Source: JBJSXJ01 sp044235425 (GTDB taxonomy: Bacteria; Planctomycetota; Planctomycetia; Pirellulales; Pirellulaceae). From it: a DNA stretch of 64,000 nucleotides. Shown here piece after piece: positions 45,980 through 54,319 of this stretch. Made by a program: the position numbers and the translations under genes. Position 1 is the first letter of the stretch, and each line of letters begins with the position of its first letter. The notes beneath the pieces are model-generated. The model was not told the origin of the DNA and made no database searches. It saw nothing but the letters and a program-made list of their open reading frames with translations. The stretch lies in assembly GCA_044235425.1 (NCBI GenBank), contig JBIIHW010000028.1, positions 9,395 through 73,394 of the forward strand, read 5' to 3'.

Positions 45980-46567
45980 TCACTGCTTTGGCAACTCCAG
46001 TTCAATAGCACCGATGGCCACGCCCGTGCGAGGTGCGTCGTCGGCGATCCGAGTGTCGATATAGAAGCACAATTCCAGAAGTCCCTGTTTATCAAACTTC
46101 ACATATCGTCGCTGCGTCGGTGTGAGCTTCGTCGCGAGCACTTTTTGCGCCTCTTGATAGAGCTCATCGAGTGTTTTCGGTGGGGCACCTTCGTTGTGCA
46201 TGCCCAGCTGGTCGCCCTTTTCGGACCATTTTTGATTCGGTGCGTTTTCGGGCCTCGGTGCAGGTGCAGGTGCAGGTGCGTTACGGTTGAATTCGCTATA
46301 GTTTCGCTCGACGACCTTATTGCTGCGGACCAGGATCTCCGTGCGGTTGCCGAAACCTGCTGAGCTGGAAAAGGCGACGGTGTAACGGTAGTTGCCACCG
46401 CATTTCATTTTGAGCTCTTGCCAGGTCTTCAGGCTCCCAGCGAGCGCTTCATCGGCTGAAACCGAACTCTCTGCGGCAGCCTTCTCCTGCGCGCCCACGT
46501 GAAGAGCCAGCGTAACTGAGAGGGCCAGCGCACAAGTCGTTAACATCAACTTCGAAAACCATTTCAT
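45980..46567 (-). CDS. Small exported protein of unknown function
   Basis: From the ATG at 46567 the product has about 195 residues: a signal peptide (MKWFSKLMLTTCALALSVTL...GAQ), a beta-rich body (CGGNYRYTVAFSSSAGFGNR, TEILVRSNKVVERNYSEF), an (AP)n linker (APAPAPAPRPENAP), and a C-terminal part ending in IGAIELELPKQ. GGAG lies 7 nt upstream of the ATG; the longer frame to 46837 has no signal and is rejected. I do not recognise a family. The stop is 26 bp before the beta-helix gene start, so the two may be co-transcribed. Confidence 0.75.
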   Translation of the reverse strand: MKWFSKLMLTTCALALSVTLALHVGAQEKAAAESSVSADEALAGSLKTWQELKMKCGGNYRYTVAFSSSAGFGNRTEILVRSNKVVERNYSEFNRNAPAPAPAPRPENAPNQKWSEKGDQLGMHNEGAPPKTLDELYQEAQKVLATKLTPTQRRYVKFDKQGLLELCFYIDTRIADDAPRTGVAIGAIELELPKQ

Positions 46568-46785
46568 GGTGCAACTCCAAGAATGAACGTTTCGCGTGGG
46601 ACTTGTCGCCTTGCAGGTCAGGCCAGCCGTCGGAGCACACCCGCGAAGGAAGTGTCTCTCCGACGACAGGATACTCGCGGTCTTACCCACAGTGTCCACG
46701 TGACAAATCCCGCGGCTGTATTGCAATCGGGTGTGAAGATGCGGAACCACGAGACGGCTATTTTTTACTGGCAGTCTGACCGACC

Positions 46786-46818
46786 AAAAAAAACGCGACC
46801 GCTGGAATGGCGGTCGCG
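46786..46818 (-). terminator. Rho-independent terminator of the lipoprotein gene
   Basis: CGCGACCGC (46794-46802) and GCGGTCGCG (46810-46818) form a perfect 9-bp stem with a 7-nt loop, followed on the minus strand by a run of eight T (46786-46793). It lies 36 bp after the lipoprotein stop. Confidence 0.92.
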
Positions 46819-46854
46819 AGCAGACGATCCATGGCACGAGGCCGAACAGGAGCC

Positions 46855-47172
46855 TTAGTTCTTAGGCTCTTCCTTCGGAGCGTCAGCCTTCGGCGCATCA
46901 GCCTTGGGCTCTTCCTTCGGAGCATCAGCCTTTGGAGCATCAGCCTTGGGCTCTTCCTTCGGAGCGTCAGCCTTCGGCTCTTCCTTGGCGGGTTCTTCCT
47001 TCGCTGGTTCTTCCTTCGCTGGTTCTTCCTTGGCAGGCTCAGCGGGCTTAGCACCCTTCATGTCGCCAGCTTCGATTACCTTGCCATCACCAGGACGCGA
47101 TTCGGTCGCTGGACCACAACCGACGATCATTCCTGCCATCACCACGACCACTAACGCGAGCAGCTTCTTCAT
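46855..47172 (-). CDS. Small lipoprotein with KEEPA / KADAP repeats
   Basis: The 105-residue product has a lipoprotein signal (MKKLLALVVVVMAGMIVGCG) with Cys19 as the lipidated residue. After about 20 residues the whole chain is Pro/Lys/Glu/Ala repeats: four PAKEE units, then PKADAPKEE units. It is acidic/basic mixed and must be extended, like a spacer across the envelope. GGGGAAGG precedes the ATG. A strong terminator follows. The DNA repeats make it length-variable by slippage. The function is unknown. Confidence 0.85.
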   Translation of the reverse strand: MKKLLALVVVVMAGMIVGCGPATESRPGDGKVIEAGDMKGAKPAEPAKEEPAKEEPAKEEPAKEEPKADAPKEEPKADAPKADAPKEEPKADAPKADAPKEEPKN

Positions 47173-47466
47173 GGACTCACCTTCCCCACAGATAGACTAA
47201 ACACAGGGCCGATCTCACCAAAACCGCTTTGGCTCCGATCGCCGAAATCCGAGCCACCGGGACTCGACCGTGAGCGCTTCCGCAGGCCAAGCCAACGGTT
47301 GTTCTCCACCCGTAATGATGCCATGGAACTCGAAGTTATTCCCCGAACTCCACTAAAACGGAGAATTTTTTCGCCGTTTGTCGCCTGAATCTAGGAAGTT
47401 TTTACCGGTTTGGGAATAATGGGCGCCGCCAGAGACTCTGGAACAGGCAGAAAACAAGGTTCGCAT

Positions 47467-48054
47467 ATGGTTCCGGTCCCAATCTTCGAAACGGTCGCTG
47501 GCTGGGTGCAGCTGCACCACGCATCGCTCTACCGGTATGCCTATCGGCTCACCGGCAGCCCGGCGGACGCCGAGGATCTAACTCAACAAACTTTCCTCGT
47601 TGCCCTGGAACATGCCGGTTCGGTGCGCGACGAAGAAAGAGTGCGTTCGTGGCTGTTTACTGTGCTGCGAAATCGGTTTTGGAAACAACGACGGCGGCCG
47701 CAACCGATGGTGGCTCGCGAAGAATTTAACTGGAGCGAGCTACCCGATCCGGACGCCGAAAACGACTTATCCGATGCGTTCGCTCACCTCCCTTGTGATC
47801 AATCCACCCTGCAGTCTGCCCTCCAAGAACTTCCCGAATCCTTTCGCCTGGTGCTGCTGATGTTTTATTTCGAAGAACTGTCGTATCGGCAGATTGCCGA
47901 ACAACTGCAGGTTCCCGTGGGCACCGTGATGAGCCGGCTGGCGCGCGGCAAAGAACACCTGCGAGTTCGTTTGGCGGCGATGGTTGATCCCGAATTGCCG
48001 TCCTCAAAGTCGACGGCCGCGTGGCGGGGAACATCACCCGCCGTCGGCCATTGA
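47467..48054 (+). CDS. ECF-type RNA polymerase sigma factor
   Basis: The 195-residue product has sigma region 2 (HASLYRYAYRLTGSPADAED, LTQQTFLVALEHA, RVRSWLFTVLRNRFWKQ) and region 4 (LQELPESFRLVLLMFYFEEL, SYRQIAEQLQVPVGTVMSRL, ARGKEHLR). These bind core polymerase with -10 DNA and -35 DNA respectively. The start at 47467 has AAGG 7 nt upstream; the upstream TTG frame is not preferred. The next gene, 52 bp on, encodes a probable anti-sigma factor, the common arrangement. The target regulon is unknown. Confidence 0.92.
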   Translation: MVPVPIFETVAGWVQLHHASLYRYAYRLTGSPADAEDLTQQTFLVALEHAGSVRDEERVRSWLFTVLRNRFWKQRRRPQPMVAREEFNWSELPDPDAENDLSDAFAHLPCDQSTLQSALQELPESFRLVLLMFYFEELSYRQIAEQLQVPVGTVMSRLARGKEHLRVRLAAMVDPELPSSKSTAAWRGTSPAVGH

Positions 48055-48106
48055 GCTCACCTGGCATTACCTCGCAAAAACCTTACTCCTGGAGAAGGAA
48101 TAACGG

Positions 48107-48853
48107 ATGACCGATTGGGAATCACCCGACGATTTGGCCGAAAGCGGCCGCTCCGCCAAACTCACCGCCGCTCTGCATGATGTGCAGATTCCGGCGGGAC
48201 TGGCCGAGCGCCTCTTAGCCAAGCTGGACGAATCGCCCGTGACGATCACGGATACGACTGCGCCATCCGATCGCATTGTCGCCATCCCTGCCGCGAATAG
48301 CAGCCCGTCGTTCGCCGCCGATTCCCCGCGGCGTTCTGCGCGTTTTTCGGTCGTCTCGCTGATGGCCAGCGTCGCTCTGGTGAGCCTCTTGGGACTCGCG
48401 GGTACCTGGACTCTTCAGCATCTCTTCCGGCGGGCTCCCGTAGCCGTGCAGTCGCTCGACGAGCTATCGCAGGCTCCCGTTATTTGGACCAGTCAACTCA
48501 CGGCCCACTGGCATGACGACAGCGAACCGGTGCCCGCGGGCTACGAACTCGGCGCGCCGCTGCGATATTCCCACGCACCTTGGCAAATCATCGCCACGGA
48601 CTACGACTCCCACGCCGTCGCCTACCAGTTGGCCACCGCAGGCGACGCCTGCTTGTTCGTCGTCCATACGTCGTGTGATTTCCTGGAGGATGGTGGTCCT
48701 TGCCGTCGGTTACCGGCGACCGCTGGCTGGGATGTGGGCGCATGGCGCCGAGGTTCGCGTCTCTTTCTGCTCGCCGCGCGGGATCATCAGCGGCGATTGG
48801 AGGAGTTTCTCCAGCCACCCGCAACGAACGTAGCGCTGGCCAGTCGTCGTTAA
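48107..48853 (+). CDS. Probable membrane-anchored anti-sigma factor
   Basis: The 248-residue product has a cytoplasmic N-terminus of about 80 residues (LTAALHDVQIPAGLAERLLA), one transmembrane helix (VVSLMASVALVSLLGLAGTW) and an outer domain (YELGAPLRYSHAPWQIIATD, ACLFVVHTSCDFLED). I see no zinc-binding HxxxCxxC motif, so it is not a ZAS-type anti-sigma factor. The call rests on its topology and position directly after the ECF sigma gene. A GGAGAAGGA site lies upstream. Confidence 0.65.
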   Translation: MTDWESPDDLAESGRSAKLTAALHDVQIPAGLAERLLAKLDESPVTITDTTAPSDRIVAIPAANSSPSFAADSPRRSARFSVVSLMASVALVSLLGLAGTWTLQHLFRRAPVAVQSLDELSQAPVIWTSQLTAHWHDDSEPVPAGYELGAPLRYSHAPWQIIATDYDSHAVAYQLATAGDACLFVVHTSCDFLEDGGPCRRLPATAGWDVGAWRRGSRLFLLAARDHQRRLEEFLQPPATNVALASRR

Positions 48854-48995
48854 GCGAACCTCAGCCTGATAAACCTTGACGCCTGCGTCATGGAATCTGG
48901 CCAGCGCAAGCGGGTTGAACCTGTTGCAACAATTCCGCCGACTGTCCGTAGAAGGGATGAGTTATTCGGGCGTTCGGCGGCGAAAGGAATCGGCC

Positions 48996-49523
48996 ATGAA
49001 ATGCACTCCAGTGAGCTGTTCGAAGGCCCTCGTGGTCAGCATCTGTTGCGCCCTCGGTTGGCTCAGTGCCCAGCCCGTCGCGCTCAGCCAGGAACGACTC
49101 GGACAGGAACGACTCGGACAGGAACGACTCGGACAGGAACGACTCGGAAGGGGCCCAGAGCCGGTCGGTCGAGTGCGTGAGTCGTCGTCGACGCTCCCGC
49201 CGCCCGTCAACCTCGCGCGCCCCACCCCAGATCCCGGCTTTGCCGCCCGCTCCCCATCCGATTCCGCTCAGAGTTGGAATTACTTGGCGGAGCAAAAACG
49301 GCAGGAAGATCCGAAAGCAGCCATCCGCCGCAAAGCAGAACTGAAAGCGGCCCAGCGACAAGCTCGGTTGGCAGCTCAGCAGTGGTACGGCGTCTCCAAC
49401 GCTCGCCCCACCGTTTCCGCGACACCCACCATGAGCGTCTACTCGACCGCCCGTGTCACACCCGGCCCCGCTCCCAATCAGTGGCGGATTTCGGATCGCG
49501 TCGTCATCCACGATCTGCCCTAG
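48996..49523 (+). CDS. Small exported protein with four QERLG repeats
   Basis: From ATG 48996 the product has about 175 residues: signal peptide (ALVVSICCALGWLSAQPVAL), then QERLG in four identical copies encoded by 15-bp repeats, a Pro/Arg-rich region, a basic helical stretch (AAIRRKAELKAAQRQARLAA) and a C-terminal VIHDLP. AAAGGAA lies about 6 nt upstream. I do not recognise a family. It lies 142 bp after the anti-sigma gene on the same strand and might be a regulon member. Confidence 0.65.
   Translation: MKCTPVSCSKALVVSICCALGWLSAQPVALSQERLGQERLGQERLGQERLGRGPEPVGRVRESSSTLPPPVNLARPTPDPGFAARSPSDSAQSWNYLAEQKRQEDPKAAIRRKAELKAAQRQARLAAQQWYGVSNARPTVSATPTMSVYSTARVTPGPAPNQWRISDRVVIHDLP
49089..49148 (+). 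repeat. 15-bp in-frame tandem repeat, four exact copies
   Basis: CAGGAACGACTCGGA repeats exactly at 49089, 49104, 49119 and 49134. Copies add or remove QERLG without a frameshift, just after the signal peptide cleavage region. Confidence 0.95.
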
Positions 49524-49570
49524 CGTCGTGCTCGAATCCACTGGGATTTGAGTTTGTTTGACTCACAACC

Positions 49571-49891
49571 TTAGCTTGGTCGTTTTACTGCCGCCGCGGT
49601 CGCGACTAGATCTAATTGCACGAGTCGAGCGGCAGGACTGCCGGCGCTAACGCCGCTGAGCCCAGAAGCGCTCGGTTCCCGGAACTCCTCGGCGGCCGAA
49701 CCCGAAAGCCCCGCCGCCTTTTGTGGACAGCCATGACAGCCGCCACCGCAGCCTGCCACCGAACCGGTCTGATCGGTCGCTCGCCCCCACCAGCTTGCCT
49801 GCAGCGTTCGAGCCGCTTGCCAAGCAACGTAGGCTGCCGCCCAGGCTACCGCCATCAAAACAATCGTGGTTTGCCAGGAGTGGTGCGTCAT
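49571..49891 (-). CDS. Small Cys-rich membrane protein associated with FeoB
   Basis: The 106-residue product has one transmembrane helix (TTIVLMAVAWAAAYVAWQA) followed by a Cys-rich motif CGGGCHGCP, then a Gly/Ser/Ala-rich tail. This plan matches the short FeoB-associated Cys-rich membrane proteins encoded next to feoB. It lies 47 bp downstream of feoB on the same strand. The exact role is unknown; a ferrous-iron handling or FeoC-like function is inferred from the location. Confidence 0.75.
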   Translation of the reverse strand: MTHHSWQTTIVLMAVAWAAAYVAWQAARTLQASWWGRATDQTGSVAGCGGGCHGCPQKAAGLSGSAAEEFREPSASGLSGVSAGSPAARLVQLDLVATAAAVKRPS

Positions 49892-49894
49892 CGC

Positions 49895-49942
49895 AGCGTT
49901 ACAGCGTTACAGCGTTACAGAGCTACAGCGTTACAAAGCTAC
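49895..49942 (+). repeat. 8-bp tandem repeat (AGCGTTAC and variants), six units
   Basis: Units run AGCGTTAC three times, AGAGCTAC, AGCGTTAC, AAAGCTAC. The array fills the feoB/small-protein gap and its last four bases overlap the feoB stop region, so copy number could vary without affecting FeoB until the final codon. Confidence 0.9.
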
Positions 49943-52290
49943 ATAGTCCAGCGGCTGCCGACCTGATAGACCAGCATCGCCGCTAGGTAGGCCAGTCCGG
50001 TCATATAGACAAAGGTAAAAATTGGCCAGCGCCAACTGTTTGTCTCGCGGCGAATCACCGCCAGCGTCGAGACGCACTGAGCACAGAGCGCGAAAAAGAC
50101 CATGATCGACAGTGCGACCGGAATGGAAAAGACTTTTTGGTCAGCCGGCTTCCCCGAGTTGGCGTCCCAAGTGGCACTTCGCAATTGGTTTTGCAACGAT
50201 TCCGATTCCGCATCGGTCTCGGTGCCTAAGTTGTAGATGACTCCCAAAGTGGCCACGACCACTTCGCGCGCGGGAAACGACGCCAGAGCTGCACAGCCGA
50301 TGCGCCAGTCCCAGCCGAGCGGTCGGACCAGCGGTTCCAAACGAGTGCCAAGTTGGCCGAGGTAACTCGCTTGCAGATAGGCACCCTCCAGACGATTCCG
50401 CGCCGCTTGCTCGGCGAGCTGAATCGCCGCAAGTTGACTTTCGAGCTCCGCACGCTCGGCGGCCGTGGTCGGCGCCTCCGCTAATTGCTGCTGCAGCTGC
50501 GCCAGTTCGAGTGCTAACTTCTCGGGGCGCTCCACGACTGCCGGATCGAGTGCCTGCGGGGAACGGGGAAAGTAGGCCGCGGCCCAGACCAGAATCGAGA
50601 CCGCCAGAATCAGCGTTCCAGCTCGCTGAATAAATGCCCAGCCGCGATCCAGCATACGGTGAAGCACGATTCCAATTCCTGGAATTTTGTAACTGGGAAG
50701 CTCCATCACGAACGGCGGAGTCACACCATGCAGAATGGTTCGCTTGAGCAGCAAGGCGACCAAGATCGCGACGACAATTCCCAGCGCGTACATCGCCAGG
50801 ATCAGTAGAGCTCGTAAGGTGATGACCCCACCGAGATACCGCTGGTCGGGAAAAAAGGCGTTGATCATCAGTAAGTAAACGGGCAAGCGAGCACTGCAAC
50901 TCATCAGCGGTGCGACAAGAATCGTCACCAGCCGATCCCGTGGATTTTCGATCACTCGGGCGGACATGATGCCGGGAATCGCACAGGCAAACGATGAGAG
51001 TAGCGGAATGAAAGATCGACCGCTCAATCCCACTCGCGACATTAAACGATCCATGAGGTAAGCCGCTCGAGCCATGTAGCCGCAGTCTTCCAGGATCGCA
51101 ATGAAGAAAAAGAGCGTAAAAATTTGCGGGAGAAAAACGAGCACTCCACCCACACCCTCAATCACTCCGTTGACCAGCAGCGATTGCAGCGGCCCCGGCG
51201 CAATCGTATTCTCGACCCACTCACTGAGACCACCTTTAAGCCAATCGAGAAGCAGTTTTGCCGGTTCGGCAACCCAGTACACGGATTGAAACATGAGTGT
51301 CATCAGCAGCACGAAGATGATCGTCCCGGCCACTCGATGCGTTAACACTCGGTCCAGTTTATCGCCAAACGAAACAGGGCGTTGAGCGGGCCGAGTGACG
51401 ACGTCGGTCAGCACTTCCGCGACCCAGCCATACCTGGCAATCGCCTCCACGCCAGGGACCGCCAGTCCACTGTCGGCCAGCCTCTGCCGTGCCGGGGGAA
51501 TGGCCGCGAGGAGCTGCGGGGTTACGCCGGGCAACGACGCCTTGGCTAGATAGCCGGTGGTATCGAGCAGCAAGCGTTCGATGAGATATCGAGGTAACTG
51601 AGCGGATTCGCCCGCCGCCGCCACGATTTGGCTGAGCGCTGCCACCTCACGCTGAAAGGACTCGGGAAATGGACTCGCACGGCCCGCGACCGTCGCCGCT
51701 CCCACGGCCCCCACCGATCTCGACTTGCGCGCCGCTTGACAAGCGGATTGCAGGACACCCAAGAGGCGTTCGAGTCCCTGTTTGCGATGGGCCTGAATGG
51801 GGATCACCGGTAAGCCCAGCTGCCGCTCCAAACGGGCCACATCCAGTCGCAATCCCTTGGACTCTGCCAGATCGATCATGTTGAGCGCCACGACCGTGGG
51901 ACGCCCCAGTTCCAGCACTTGATTGACCAGATACAGATTTCGCTCCAGATTGCTCGCATCGACAATGCAGAGCACGATGTCGGGCACCGGTGCACCGGCT
52001 TGGCGGCCCAGCAGCACGTCGACAGCAATCATCTCGTCGGGCGAACGCGGCGCGAGACTGTAGGTGCCGGGCAGGTCGATCAGCGTGACCGCTTCGTCCC
52101 CCAGCTGCAGCTGTCCCTCCTTACGTTCCACGGTCACGCCGGGATAGTTGCCGGTCCGTTGACGCACGCCGGAAAGTGCGGCGAAGAGCGTGGATTTGCC
52201 GGTATTGGGATTTCCGATCAAGGCGATCGCGGCAGTCGACGTCTCTGGCGGCGATGAGCGGTTTAGCGAGTCCGGCACGCGTTCGTTCAT
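49939..52290 (-). CDS. feoB: Ferrous iron transport protein B
   Basis: FeoB imports Fe2+. The ~783-residue product has an N-terminal GTPase domain (G1 GNPNTGKST, then DLPGTYSLAPRSPDE), a helical spacer, and a multi-pass membrane part with Gate motifs (GYMARAAYLMDRLMSRVGLS, CAIPGIMSARVIENPRDRL, SCSARLPVYLLMI). The C-terminal region has LASFPAREVVVATLGVIYNL and CAQCVSTLAVIRRE. The start at 52290 is an ATG; a TTG at 52320 overlapping the feoA stop (TTGA) is an alternative. It is the third gene of feoA-feoA-feoB. Confidence 0.95.
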   Translation of the reverse strand: MNERVPDSLNRSSPPETSTAAIALIGNPNTGKSTLFAALSGVRQRTGNYPGVTVERKEGQLQLGDEAVTLIDLPGTYSLAPRSPDEMIAVDVLLGRQAGAPVPDIVLCIVDASNLERNLYLVNQVLELGRPTVVALNMIDLAESKGLRLDVARLERQLGLPVIPIQAHRKQGLERLLGVLQSACQAARKSRSVGAVGAATVAGRASPFPESFQREVAALSQIVAAAGESAQLPRYLIERLLLDTTGYLAKASLPGVTPQLLAAIPPARQRLADSGLAVPGVEAIARYGWVAEVLTDVVTRPAQRPVSFGDKLDRVLTHRVAGTIIFVLLMTLMFQSVYWVAEPAKLLLDWLKGGLSEWVENTIAPGPLQSLLVNGVIEGVGGVLVFLPQIFTLFFFIAILEDCGYMARAAYLMDRLMSRVGLSGRSFIPLLSSFACAIPGIMSARVIENPRDRLVTILVAPLMSCSARLPVYLLMINAFFPDQRYLGGVITLRALLILAMYALGIVVAILVALLLKRTILHGVTPPFVMELPSYKIPGIGIVLHRMLDRGWAFIQRAGTLILAVSILVWAAAYFPRSPQALDPAVVERPEKLALELAQLQQQLAEAPTTAAERAELESQLAAIQLAEQAARNRLEGAYLQASYLGQLGTRLEPLVRPLGWDWRIGCAALASFPAREVVVATLGVIYNLGTETDAESESLQNQLRSATWDANSGKPADQKVFSIPVALSIMVFFALCAQCVSTLAVIRRETNSWRWPIFTFVYMTGLAYLAAMLVYQVGSRWTM

Positions 52291-52316
52291 GTTCCCTGGA
52301 ACCTCTCCCGCTAAAC

Positions 52317-52556
52317 TCAACTCACCACGGCGATCTGGACCAAGCGTGCCTCACTTTTCCGCAAGCTAAGACGATAGCCCCGCAATTCAAATTCCAGCGG
52401 ATCACCCAGCGGCGCCTGGCCACGCAGCTCCAGTTCCACGCCGGGGGTCAGCCCCATTTCCAGCAGCCGCACCGACGTTTCGTCGCTGCCTTGAACCGCT
52501 ATCACTCGGGCTCGCTGCCCCTGCGGCAATCGGTCCAGCGTCGTGGCAGATGTCAT
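52317..52556 (-). CDS. feoA: FeoA-domain protein (second copy)
   Basis: From ATG 52556 the product has 79 residues of the FeoA/SH3-like fold: LDRLPQGQRARVIAVQGSDE, RLLEMGLTPGVELELRG, PLEFELRGYRLSLRKSEARL. FeoA is a small cytosolic partner that stimulates FeoB. It overlaps the first feoA by 4 bp (ATGA) and its stop is 26 bp before the feoB ATG. A longer frame to 52670 lies inside the other feoA and is rejected. Confidence 0.88.
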   Translation of the reverse strand: MTSATTLDRLPQGQRARVIAVQGSDETSVRLLEMGLTPGVELELRGQAPLGDPLEFELRGYRLSLRKSEARLVQIAVVS

Positions 52557-52789
52557 GAATCGGCGCCCACTTCGACGAGCACGCTGCAGGCTTCGGTTTC
52601 CCGAAAGCAGAGCTTGCAGCCGCCCAGCCGGATAATGCAGGGGCTCCCCGATTGAATCATTTCCACGCACACTCCGGAGCGTAAACCAAGCTCTTCCAGC
52701 CGGTGGACATCATCGGGGCGGCCCATGAGCTGTCCGACGACGGCCGATTGTCCGGGTGGCAGTTGCATCAGGGGCAGGAGCATTTGCAC
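52553..52789 (-). CDS. feoA: FeoA-domain protein (first copy)
   Basis: The product has about 78 residues: LPPGQSAVVGQLMGRPDDVH, RLEELGLRSGVCVEMIQSGS, PCIIRLGGCKLCFRETEACS. It is a FeoA-type SH3-like domain but carries four Cys in its second half, unlike the other copy. The start is uncertain: a GTG at 52789 has GGAG 8 nt upstream; ATGs at 52783 and 52768 are alternatives. It is the first gene of the operon, downstream of a Fur-box-like site. Confidence 0.82.
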   Translation of the reverse strand: MQMLLPLMQLPPGQSAVVGQLMGRPDDVHRLEELGLRSGVCVEMIQSGSPCIIRLGGCKLCFRETEACSVLVEVGADS

Positions 52790-52860
52790 GGTGCGAACTC
52801 CGCAAGGTGACTGAAGTGCAGGCCGACCCAGGTCCAACTACGCCTGAATCCGGCTTGATG

Positions 52861-52883
52861 TTATTGAGACTCATTCCCAATAA
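52861..52883. promoter_or_regulatory. Candidate Fur box upstream of feoA
   Basis: TTATTGAGACTCATTCCCAATAA is a near-perfect palindrome close to the Fur consensus of form TATTGAGAATCATTCTCAATA (about 19 of 21 matched). It lies about 70 bp upstream of feoA and would let Fe2+-Fur repress the operon. It lies between feoA and the divergent hom gene, so it might affect both. Confidence 0.65.
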
Positions 52884-53014
52884 CGACTGAAATCATAAGC
52901 AGTGGCGACGGATTAAGCAACTACGCCCTGGAGCGTGACGCCTTGACGGTCAGCTAGTTTGATTTTTAGGATGGCCCTTCCTGGTTTTTCCGGAACTCCC
53001 ATCGGCGGCTCGTG

Positions 53015-54316
53015 ATGCAAACCACTCAAGTTGGACTCGTTGGACTCGGCACCGTCGGTACCGGAGTGGCTCGTTTGCTATCCGAACATGGTGAGCGCAT
53101 CGTGCGGCAGGCTGGTTGCCGCATGCTCCTCAAACAGGTCGTGGTGCGGGACGTGCGCAAACCGCGCGACATTCAGCTGCCTGCCGACCGGCTCTCCAGC
53201 GACCTGAGCCGCATCACACGCGACCCCGATATCTCGGTGGCGGCGCTGCTGGTGGGCGGTCTGGAGCCCGCTCGCACCATGGCGCTGCAGCTTCTGGAGA
53301 GCGGCAAGGATCTGGTGACAGCCAACAAGGCACTCCTGGCGGAACATGGACCGGAGCTGTTTGATCGAGCTCGCGAACTGGGACGTTCGATCGCCTTCGA
53401 AGCGGCTGTCGCGGGCGGAATTCCGATCATCACGAACATCAGTCAATGTTTGTCGGCGAATCAAATTACGGCATTGCGCGGGATTCTTAATGGCACCTGC
53501 AACTACATCATCACGCAGATGGAAGAGCAGGGGATGCCGTTTCGTCGAGCGCTGGAGGATGCGCAGCGGCTAGGGTTCGCCGAGGCTGACCCGACCATGG
53601 ATATCGACGGTAGTGACGCGGCCCAAAAGCTTGCCATCCTCACGCACCTGGCGTTCGGCACTCGGATCCACTGGAAAGATATTCCTCGAGTCGGCATCGA
53701 CTGCTTAGATTCCCACGATCTCCGTTATGCCAGCCAACTGGGATATCGCGTGCGACTGATTGCCTCCGCCGAATTAGGCGAGGCGGGGCTGGAGATTTAC
53801 GTTTCACCGACGCTCGTCAAAATCGGTCGACCGCTGTCCGAAGTGCGACAGGCGTACAACGCAGTGACCGTCGTCGGGGATGCGGTGGGGCGGCTCTTCT
53901 TTCATGGCTTGGGAGCGGGCCGCATGCCGACCGCCTCGGCGGTTGTTGCCGATCTGATTGATACCGCCGTGGGGCGCGCACAAATCACATTCCGAGCGCT
54001 GGCGCTCTGGTCGACTCGCGAGGGCCGCATGACGGTCGGCGATCAATCGCAAGTTGCCTGCCGCTATTATCTGCGCTTCAGCGTGGCCGATCATCCGGGT
54101 GTCTTGGCCGAGATTTGCGGAGCGCTAGGTCGTCATCAAATCTCGATTGCATCGCTCATTCAGCACGAAGCTTCCACAGATGACGGCGGCAATGTGCCAC
54201 TGGTCATCATGACGCACTCCGCCAAATCCGGCGATGTGGATCAAGCCGTAGCCGAGATCGAGGCGTTTTCATCGGTTCGAGCGGGCACCGTTCGACTGCG
54301 AGTGCTGGGGGCTTAA
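53015..54316 (+). CDS. hom: Homoserine dehydrogenase
   Basis: The enzyme reduces aspartate semialdehyde to homoserine. The 433-residue product has an N-terminal Rossmann motif (VGLVGLGTVGTGVARLL), the substrate region (VTANKALLAEHGPELF, AVAGGIPIITNISQCL, ILNGTCNYIITQM), the signature LGFAEADPTMDIDGSDAAQK, LAILTHLAFG, and a C-terminal ACT domain (RFSVADHPGVLAEICGALGR) for feedback regulation. An in-frame GTG at 53012 is an alternative start. It begins a run with the proposed homoserine kinase (4 bp on) and aspartate kinase. Confidence 0.96.
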   Translation: MQTTQVGLVGLGTVGTGVARLLSEHGERIVRQAGCRMLLKQVVVRDVRKPRDIQLPADRLSSDLSRITRDPDISVAALLVGGLEPARTMALQLLESGKDLVTANKALLAEHGPELFDRARELGRSIAFEAAVAGGIPIITNISQCLSANQITALRGILNGTCNYIITQMEEQGMPFRRALEDAQRLGFAEADPTMDIDGSDAAQKLAILTHLAFGTRIHWKDIPRVGIDCLDSHDLRYASQLGYRVRLIASAELGEAGLEIYVSPTLVKIGRPLSEVRQAYNAVTVVGDAVGRLFFHGLGAGRMPTASAVVADLIDTAVGRAQITFRALALWSTREGRMTVGDQSQVACRYYLRFSVADHPGVLAEICGALGRHQISIASLIQHEASTDDGGNVPLVIMTHSAKSGDVDQAVAEIEAFSSVRAGTVRLRVLGA

Positions 54317-54319
54317 CCG

